DNA from: Kribbella sp. NBC_00382
Lineage (GTDB): Bacteria; Actinomycetota; Actinomycetes; Propionibacteriales; Kribbellaceae
DNA: 64,000 nucleotides
Assembly (NCBI RefSeq): GCF_036067295.1
Contig: NZ_CP107954.1
Span: forward strand, 5,084,001 to 5,148,000
Direction of reading: 5' to 3'
The notes under the pieces were generated by a model. That model saw only the letters and a program-made list of their open reading frames with translations. It did no database searches and was not told where the DNA came from. Of this stretch, positions 59,245 through 64,000 are shown one piece after another (the first letter of the stretch is position 1; each line of letters starts with the position of its first letter). A program made the translations under genes and the position numbers.

Positions 59245-60176
59245 GCGGCCGGCTCCAATTCAGGTAGTAGCAGGCGGCCTCGGCCCATCGCGGCGGCGTG
59301 CCAATGGTCGGCCAGGTGAGGTTGCTCGGATTCGAGTTGGCGCAACGTTCGGCGGCGGAGCTCGTCGTCGTACATGAGGTTCGCGAGAGCCGTGATCACT
59401 GGGCCGACCGTCGCGGGTTCCTGGGCGTCGAGGAAACGGACCTCCAGATACGTCCCGCGCGGGCGGACTGGTGGGAACAGCGTGGTGAGGTGGTCGGCCG
59501 GGCCGCCGGTGACGAAGACCTCGGCTGCTGCTGCGAATTCGGCGTACGCCGTCACTGGATCGCCTCGCAGCAGCCGGTCGTCGAAGCCGGTCCGATCGGG
59601 ATCGGTGCGCAGCCAGGTGGTGAGCCTGCTGTCCAAGCCGGAGCTCCTGGCGAATCTCGCGGCCAGAAAGGGCCCTGCGAGGTTGAGGACTCGCCATTGC
59701 TCGATGCCGGCCGCGCCGGGCCACCAGTCCAGGCATACCTGGGTGGAGGCGGTTCGGCGCATCATGCGGCGGCCGGCCGGGCCGATCGTGTCGAAGTGGC
59801 GATGCATCGCGACGTACCGAGGGGTCGTCAGTTGCAGCGGGACCTCGTGTTCGGGGCGTGGGTCGCAGGGGCTGGCGTCGAGTTGGATTCCGGCCTTGCC
59901 GAGGTGTTGCCGGAGGTCGTCGGTGAAGGCGCAGAGGTTGGCGGCCGGGTCGGGGGTGCAGGGCAGGCTCAGTTCGAGTTGGCCGCCGGGTTCGAAGGTG
60001 ACGTAGGGGGTGGCGTGCGCAGTACCGGCTGCTTTGCGTACTCGGTCGATCGGTACGGCGGCGCCGGTGACTGCGTCGGCGACCAGAAACTCCTGTTCGA
60101 CAGCGACGCGCGTGGTCCGCCGGCGGCCCCGGGCGAACAGGTCCGCCACGAGTGGGCGCAGCTCCTTGGTGTCCAT
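59241..60176 (-). CDS. gshA: Glutamate-cysteine ligase (GCS2 type)
   Basis: A 311-residue ligase making gamma-glutamylcysteine. The GCS2 fold is shown by RVAVEQEFLVAD (metal glutamates, about 25) and YVTFEPGGQLELSLPC (about 58), plus RGTYLEVRFLDAQEP near the C-terminus. It is shorter than many GCS2 enzymes and similar to EgtA of ergothioneine synthesis; the coupling with gshB decides for glutathione. ATG 60176 follows AGGAG. It is divergent from a MarR gene, with two operator-like palindromes between. Confidence 0.9.
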   Translation of the reverse strand: MDTKELRPLVADLFARGRRRTTRVAVEQEFLVADAVTGAAVPIDRVRKAAGTAHATPYVTFEPGGQLELSLPCTPDPAANLCAFTDDLRQHLGKAGIQLDASPCDPRPEHEVPLQLTTPRYVAMHRHFDTIGPAGRRMMRRTASTQVCLDWWPGAAGIEQWRVLNLAGPFLAARFARSSGLDSRLTTWLRTDPDRTGFDDRLLRGDPVTAYAEFAAAAEVFVTGGPADHLTTLFPPVRPRGTYLEVRFLDAQEPATVGPVITALANLMYDDELRRRTLRQLESEQPHLADHWHAAAMGRGRLLLPELEPAA

Positions 60177-60192
60177 CGTCGCTCCTGATACT

Positions 60193-60230
60193 GTAAGGAT
60201 TCCTGTCGAAATATTGGAAGGAATCCTTAC
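60193..60230. promoter_or_regulatory. Tandem MarR operators between gshA and marR
   Basis: GTAAGGATTCCT (60193-60204) and its exact inverse AGGAATCCTTAC (60219-60230) flank a 14-base centre. Each arm is itself nearly palindromic (AAGGA-N-TCCTT). The right-hand site overlaps the marR ribosome site. This suits autoregulation and repression of the glutathione operon. Confidence 0.7.
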
Positions 60231-60232
60231 GG

Positions 60233-60721
60233 ATGTCAAGGGCTGAGTTGCCGCGGCCGGATCGCAAGCCGCTGATCGCGCTGGTCGAGCGGGCGAATCG
60301 GGCCCTGCAGGCCGACATGGTGCGGATCGCTCATCTGCGCGGCCATCCGGAGGTCAAGCCGGCCCACAACTCCGTCTTCGGGACACTGTCCAGGGAGGGG
60401 TCTCGGGCCAGCGACATGGCCGAGCGGGTCGGAATCACCCGGCAATCGATGGGGGAGGTGGTCCGCGAGATGGTCGGCCTGGACATTCTCGAGATGCGCC
60501 CGGACCCCGAGGATCGGCGGGCCAAGCTGGTGACGTACTCCGAGCACGGGCTGGAGGTCGCGGCCGACGGCTATGGCCATCTGGTCGAACTCGAGCAGCG
60601 ATTCACTGCCGAGTTCGGCGAAGCGGAGTACGAGATCGCCCGTGATGTCCTCAGCCGGATCGTGGACCTGCTGGACGACTGGGCCGCCGAGGAGGCCGGG
60701 CAGGAAGCCGTCGGCGAGTAG
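60233..60721 (+). CDS. MarR-family regulator of the glutathione operon
   Basis: A 162-residue winged-helix regulator: SVFGTLSREGSRASDMAERVGITRQSMGEVVREMVGL and the wing MRPDPEDRRAKLVTYSEHG. It is divergent from gshA, and its start lies three bases after a palindromic operator. No cysteine is visible in the protein, so it is more likely to bind a small electrophile or phenolic ligand than to be thiol-oxidised. Confidence 0.9.
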   Translation: MSRAELPRPDRKPLIALVERANRALQADMVRIAHLRGHPEVKPAHNSVFGTLSREGSRASDMAERVGITRQSMGEVVREMVGLDILEMRPDPEDRRAKLVTYSEHGLEVAADGYGHLVELEQRFTAEFGEAEYEIARDVLSRIVDLLDDWAAEEAGQEAVGE

Positions 60722-60726
60722 CTGAC

Positions 60727-60755
60727 TTGACTCGTTCGTAGTCAGTGCCTACAGT
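60727..60755 (+). promoter_or_regulatory. Sigma-70-type promoter of the SDR-MFS pair
   Basis: TTGACT (60727-60732), a 17-base spacer and TACAGT (60750-60755) make a good housekeeping promoter just after the marR gene. An imperfect palindrome CTGGACAT-N3-ATATCCAG (60768-60786) lies over the expected start site and may be an operator. Confidence 0.6.
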
Positions 60756-60809
60756 CGTGATCAGAACCTGGACATCAAATATCCAGAATAAGCTGAGGAG
60801 AGGGCGACG

Positions 60810-61397
60810 ATGGCGATGAGGATCTTCCTGGCGGGCGCATCCGGCCGGATCGGGCAGCGGCTGATCCCGCTGCTGGTCGAGGACGGGCACGTGGTCGGCG
60901 GTATGACCCGGTCGGCGGGCAAGACGGAACTGCTCGAACAGCTCGGGGCCGAGGCGATCCTGTGTGACGTCTTCGACCGCGAGGCACTGATCCAGGCGGT
61001 GACGGACTTCAAGCCCGACCTGATCCTGAACGAGCTGACCGACCTGCCGGACGACCTGGCGCGGATCGGCGAGCACGTCGAACTGAACGCCCGGATCCGA
61101 ACCGAGGGTAACCAGAACCTGATCGACGCGGCACGGCAGGTCGGCTCGCCGAAGCTGCTGGTGCAGAGCGTCGCGTGGCAGCTGCCGGACGGACCTGACG
61201 CGACGGCGGTCGCCTCGCTCGAGAAGTCGGTGCTCGCCGAGGGCGGCGTCGTCCTGAGCTACGGGCAGTTCTACGGCCCGGGCAGCTACAACGAGCAGCA
61301 GATCCCCGCGGATCCGCGGGTGCAGATCGACCGCGCCGCTTCGCTCACTGTCGCCGCGCTGGGCGCGCCGTCGGGCGTCGTCGTCATCACCGACTAG
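60810..61397 (+). CDS. Short NAD(P)-binding epimerase/NmrA-like protein
   Basis: A 195-residue Rossmann-fold protein: MRIFLAGASGRIGQRLIPLL (cofactor loop), ILCDVFDREALIQAV, and LLVQSVAWQLPDG followed by LSYGQFYGPGSY, where extended SDR epimerases have their YxxxK neighbourhood. At 195 residues it is about one hundred shorter than usual; the C-terminal substrate domain is largely missing and the protein ends soon after the GVVVITD strand. GAGGAG precedes ATG 60810. It is nine bases ahead of the MFS gene, in one operon. Confidence 0.75.
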   Translation: MAMRIFLAGASGRIGQRLIPLLVEDGHVVGGMTRSAGKTELLEQLGAEAILCDVFDREALIQAVTDFKPDLILNELTDLPDDLARIGEHVELNARIRTEGNQNLIDAARQVGSPKLLVQSVAWQLPDGPDATAVASLEKSVLAEGGVVLSYGQFYGPGSYNEQQIPADPRVQIDRAASLTVAALGAPSGVVVITD

Positions 61398-61406
61398 GAG
61401 TTTGTC

Positions 61407-62699
61407 GTGTCAACACCAGAGACATCGCGGCGCCGCACGCTGCCTGCCGGACTCGCGCTGGCGGGTGCGGCGATCACCTTCACCAGCATGTACCTGGCGG
61501 CGGGCGCGCTGACACCGTTGCTCGTCGTCTACAAGGAGCGGTTCGATTTCGCTCCCTCGATGCTCACCTTGGCCTTCGCCGTCTATGCGATCGGCTTTCT
61601 CGCGGCCGTACTGACCGTAGGGTCGCTCTCCGACTATCTCGGTCGGCGGCCGGTACTGATCGGTGCGCTGGTCGTCCAGATCGCGTCGAACCTGCTCTTC
61701 CTGTTCGCCGCCGACGTCGGGTGGGTGATCGGCGGGCGGATCGTGCAGGGGGTGGCGAGTGGAGCCGCGACGAGCGCTTTCACGGCGATGCTCGTCGAGG
61801 TCGCGCCGGCGAATCGCAAGCGGCTCGGCACGATCCTCGGGAGCGTCGGGTTGACCGGCGGTCTCGGTGGCGGGTCGCTGCTTGCGGGGTTTGCCATCCA
61901 GTTCACGTCGTCGGCCAACACGATCATCTTCGTCGTACTGACGGTCGCGACTGTGCTGGGGATCGTCGTCGTCGCGTTCTCGCCGGAGAGCGTGCTGCGT
62001 GCGTCGGGGGCGGCGCGGTCGTTGATTCCGCGGATCTCGTTCCCTGCCGCGACTCGGCGGGAGTTTGCGGCTGCGGCCCCGGTGGTTGCTGCGGTCTGGA
62101 TGCTTGCTGGGCTGTCGGGTGGGTTGGCGCCGAGCATGGTTCGGAGCGTCTTTCACTCGGACAGCAGCTTGTTGGGTGGGTTCGCTGGGTTCGTCGCGCC
62201 GGCGGTCTCGGCTGTGATCGGGTTGGCGTTTGCTGGGGTTGCGCCGCGACGGGCGATGACGATCGGGATCTACGCGTCGATCATCGGGGCTGCGGGCATC
62301 ATCACCGGCGTACTGGTTGGCAGTCTGGCGGTCATGATCGTCGGGCAGGCCATTGCTGGGGTGGGCTTTGGTGCTTCGTTCACCGCTTCGCTGCGGCTCA
62401 TTTTTCCGTTGGCTGCGGAGAATCAGCGGGCTGGGGTTGTCGCGGGGATCTACCTGGTGTCGTACCTGGCGCTGGGGGTGCCGATCGTGATCGAGGGGCA
62501 GTTGGTGGGTCCGCTTGGCGAGGTACCGGCCGTGTTCTGGTACACGGTTTTCGCGATTCTGCTGGCCTTGATCAGTCTCGTCGCTCAGCTGCGGCTCAAG
62601 AGCCAGGGATCGCCGGGGACCTTGTCCGGGCGGAACCCGTTGGATCCGGCCAAGGTGGCCGCTGAGGCGAGTCCCGCGGCGAGCGCTTCCGGTAGGTGA
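61407..62699 (+). CDS. MFS transporter
   Basis: A 430-residue major facilitator with 12 helices. Motif A GSLSDYLGRRPVLIGALV follows helix 2 and RIVQGVASGAATSAF is the motif C-like region, similar to sugar or drug efflux permeases of the DHA1 group. GTG start. It is co-transcribed with the short SDR gene. The last 115 bp overlap the convergent PHP phosphatase gene, an unusually long overlap, encoding a polar alanine/serine-rich tail. Confidence 0.87.
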   Translation: MSTPETSRRRTLPAGLALAGAAITFTSMYLAAGALTPLLVVYKERFDFAPSMLTLAFAVYAIGFLAAVLTVGSLSDYLGRRPVLIGALVVQIASNLLFLFAADVGWVIGGRIVQGVASGAATSAFTAMLVEVAPANRKRLGTILGSVGLTGGLGGGSLLAGFAIQFTSSANTIIFVVLTVATVLGIVVVAFSPESVLRASGAARSLIPRISFPAATRREFAAAAPVVAAVWMLAGLSGGLAPSMVRSVFHSDSSLLGGFAGFVAPAVSAVIGLAFAGVAPRRAMTIGIYASIIGAAGIITGVLVGSLAVMIVGQAIAGVGFGASFTASLRLIFPLAAENQRAGVVAGIYLVSYLALGVPIVIEGQLVGPLGEVPAVFWYTVFAILLALISLVAQLRLKSQGSPGTLSGRNPLDPAKVAAEASPAASASGR

Positions 62700-63415
62700 G
62701 CGTCGCTGCCGAAGGCGACGCGCTGGCCGCCCTCCTCCCGCCACCACCCGAGAATCGTCGGGTGGAGCGGGAGGCGGGTGTTGATCTCCAGGGCGCGATC
62801 ACCGTCGGCCAGTGCTCTGAGGGCGTGCCGCAGTTCGTCTTCGAAGTCTTCTGGAGCGAAGGGGGTGGCGGTGTCGGGCCAGGAGCGGATGGGGTAGTCG
62901 ATGTGGGCGAACACCTCGAACAGGTCCGAGCCGGCGACCATGCGCGGGATCTCGAGGAGGTACTCGCGGAAGACCTCGTCGGCGGGGCGGTGGGGGAAGA
63001 GCTCCCATGGTTCGGCGTACTCGGTGCCGTCGAGCAGGCAGTGCAGTGAGCCGAGCAGTCGGTCGAAGGTGCCTTGGGCAAGCAGTTTCTTGAGCTCGGC
63101 GTCGTGGAGGTGCGGCTGGCCGATCTCCATGCCGGTGAGGATCCGCAGGTCCGGGTACTTCGCTCGGCACTTGTCGACCGACTCCAGATAGCCCTGCGCG
63201 TCGAGCTCGGTGGCGTGCAGGATGCCGTCGGTGACGAGGTCGGGGAACTTGTCATCGAGGAAGCCGGCGCGGAAGGGCGTGTAGTCGACGTGCTCGGTGA
63301 AGGCGATCGATGGGAGGCCAAGCTCGACGGCTCGCGCGCAAGTCAGGTCCATCGCTCCTTGGTCGGCATCCCAGGAGTATTCGCTGTGGACATGGCCGTC
63401 GCCTGGCAGCTCCAT
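62585..63415 (-). CDS. PHP-domain phosphatase, histidinol-phosphatase-like
   Basis: A 276-residue PHP protein with the metal-binding motifs GDGHVHSEYSWDA (about 6), AFTEHVDYTPF (about 40), TGMEIGQPH (about 94) and FGSDAHLPE near the C-terminus, plus VFAHIDYPIR. This is the plan of HisK/HisJ-type histidinol-phosphate phosphatases, the last-but-one dephosphorylation in histidine synthesis; sugar-phosphate phosphatase is an alternative because no his genes are nearby. It overlaps the convergent MFS gene by 115 bp. Confidence 0.88.
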   Translation of the reverse strand: MELPGDGHVHSEYSWDADQGAMDLTCARAVELGLPSIAFTEHVDYTPFRAGFLDDKFPDLVTDGILHATELDAQGYLESVDKCRAKYPDLRILTGMEIGQPHLHDAELKKLLAQGTFDRLLGSLHCLLDGTEYAEPWELFPHRPADEVFREYLLEIPRMVAGSDLFEVFAHIDYPIRSWPDTATPFAPEDFEDELRHALRALADGDRALEINTRLPLHPTILGWWREEGGQRVAFGSDAHLPEALAAGLASAATLAGSNGFRPDKVPGDPWLLSRS

Positions 63416-63429
63416 GTCTGCATTCTGCC

Positions 63430-63837
63430 TCAGTCGAGGAGCTTGGCAAGGAGGATGCCGAGCCTCTTCTGCTCGGCGGGGGGCAGCTTGGCGGTGAGTG
63501 GGGCGAGGGCGTCGGCGATCTCGACGGTCAGGGTCGCGGCGAGGCGGTGGCCGGCCGGGGTGAGGCTGACGTGGACGGCTCTGGCGTCGTCCTTGCTCGC
63601 GGTACGGCGTACCAGCCCGCGTTTGGCCGAGCGGTCGACCAGGCCGCTCACCGAGGACCGGTCGAGGCCCAGGTGGGCGGCGAGCTCGGCCATCTTGGGC
63701 TGATGGTCGCGCAGGATCGCGAGGACCCGCAGTTGAGTGAGCGACAGGTCGTGCGCGGCGGCCGCTTGGCTCAGCACGGCCATCACGGTGAACGACGTCT
63801 GCACCAGGCGGTCGAGCGTTTCGGCTTCTGCGTCCAT
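63430..63837 (-). CDS. MarR-family transcriptional regulator
   Basis: A 135-residue MarR protein: HDLSLTQLRVLAILRDHQPKMAELAAHLGLDRSSVSGLVDRSAKRGLVRR, then the wing RTASKDDARAVHVSLTPAG. ATG 63837. It is divergent from the oxidoreductase gene at the right window edge; a perfect palindrome lies between them. It is probably a repressor of that gene and of itself, as is typical for MarR/quinone-reductase pairs. Confidence 0.9.
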   Translation of the reverse strand: MDAEAETLDRLVQTSFTVMAVLSQAAAAHDLSLTQLRVLAILRDHQPKMAELAAHLGLDRSSVSGLVDRSAKRGLVRRTASKDDARAVHVSLTPAGHRLAATLTVEIADALAPLTAKLPPAEQKRLGILLAKLLD

Positions 63838-63867
63838 GGACTCAGCCTAGCTTGCAATAGGTTGGAA

Positions 63868-63888
63868 TACCATCTAATTTAGATGGTA
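63868..63888. promoter_or_regulatory. Perfect MarR-type palindrome
   Basis: TACCATCTAA, one T, then TTAGATGGTA: 10-bp perfect arms in an AT-rich stretch, 30 bp before marR and 26 bp before the oxidoreductase gene. It is the expected operator for the adjacent MarR. Confidence 0.7.
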
Positions 63889-63913
63889 ATACCACTCATC
63901 TTCAGGAGGCATC

Positions 63914-64000
63914 ATGCGCGCTGCTGTCGTTACTTCGTTCGGTACTCCGCCGTCCTGTCAGGACTTTCCCGTTCCGGTGCCTGGGGCGCCGTCGCAGGAG
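63914..64000 (+). CDS. MDR-family (zinc-type alcohol dehydrogenase/quinone) oxidoreductase, N-terminus only
   Basis: Only 29 codons are inside the window: MRAAVVTSFGTPPSCQDFPVP. The MRAAVV start and the PVP run are typical of medium-chain dehydrogenase/reductase proteins such as quinone reductases. CAGGAGG precedes the ATG. Control by the divergent MarR protein through the palindrome at 63868 is likely. The subfamily cannot be judged. Confidence 0.75.
   Translation, partial: MRAAVVTSFGTPPSCQDFPVPVPGAPSQE

Noticed and set aside
1..64000. tRNA, rRNA, CRISPR arrays, insertion sequences, phage or attachment sites
   Set aside because: None could be recognised by reading both strands; no transposase or integrase motif and no regular repeat-spacer pattern.

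Overview
The window is GC-rich throughout, uses many GTG (and one likely TTG) starts, and links neighbouring genes with ATGA/GTGA stop-start overlaps. Its families (SigE-like and ECF41 sigma factors, PucR, DUF4331, DUF1275, large LuxR regulators of the LAL type) point to a soil actinobacterium. The overall style resembles Kribbella or another Nocardioidaceae/Propionibacteriales member, but that genus guess rests on impression, not on a search. No rRNA, tRNA, CRISPR array, insertion sequence or phage gene was seen. Both window ends cut through genes.

Layout. 1-821: the end of a SigE-like sigma factor/solute-binding lipoprotein pair. 1010-4656: an arginine deiminase operon (permease, arcA, arcB) without arcC. 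4663-25048: a regulator-rich block with three paralogous LAL-type LuxR ATPases, a fourth LuxR protein without an ATPase and coupled to a peroxiredoxin-like protein, an MFS/SDR pair, a lone SDR, and a five-gene operon (DUF4331, fumC, thrE-like, DUF1275, small membrane protein). A 20-bp motif recurs at three promoters in this block. 24305-28516: a GntR/UTRA regulator with a secreted GH16 glycosidase behind a DasR-like operator pair, then MarR, an LLM flavoenzyme and a haloalkane dehalogenase.

28548-48623 is the metabolic heart: agmatine/putrescine/GABA catabolism. It holds three agmatine-deiminase-family enzymes (one cytoplasmic, two exported), a PotABCD-type importer with both permease halves fused, a urease gamma-beta fusion and urease alpha homologue without any urease accessory gene, a SpuC-like diamine aminotransferase, alanine dehydrogenase, a GNAT-AAA+ fusion protein, two TetR regulators, and gabT-gabD with a divergent PucR regulator. 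A coherent reading is: import agmatine or putrescine; deiminate agmatine to N-carbamoylputrescine; possibly hydrolyse this ureido compound with the urease-like enzyme; transaminate putrescine onto pyruvate; recycle the alanine with Ald; and convert the C4 chain through GABA to succinate. The urease-like step is inference.

48611-64000 is mixed: a secreted protein of unknown function, a CPA1 antiporter, a solute-binding protein without a signal peptide, a TmpA-like membrane reductase, an ECF41 sigma factor with a divergent SnoaL-like gene and near-symmetrical divergent ECF41-type promoters, two Gfo/Idh/MocA dehydrogenases behind a LacI-type palindrome, a glutathione synthesis operon (gshA, gshB, MAPEG), unusual for an actinobacterium, with a divergent MarR gene, then an SDR/MFS pair, a PHP phosphatase, another MarR and the start of an MDR oxidoreductase.
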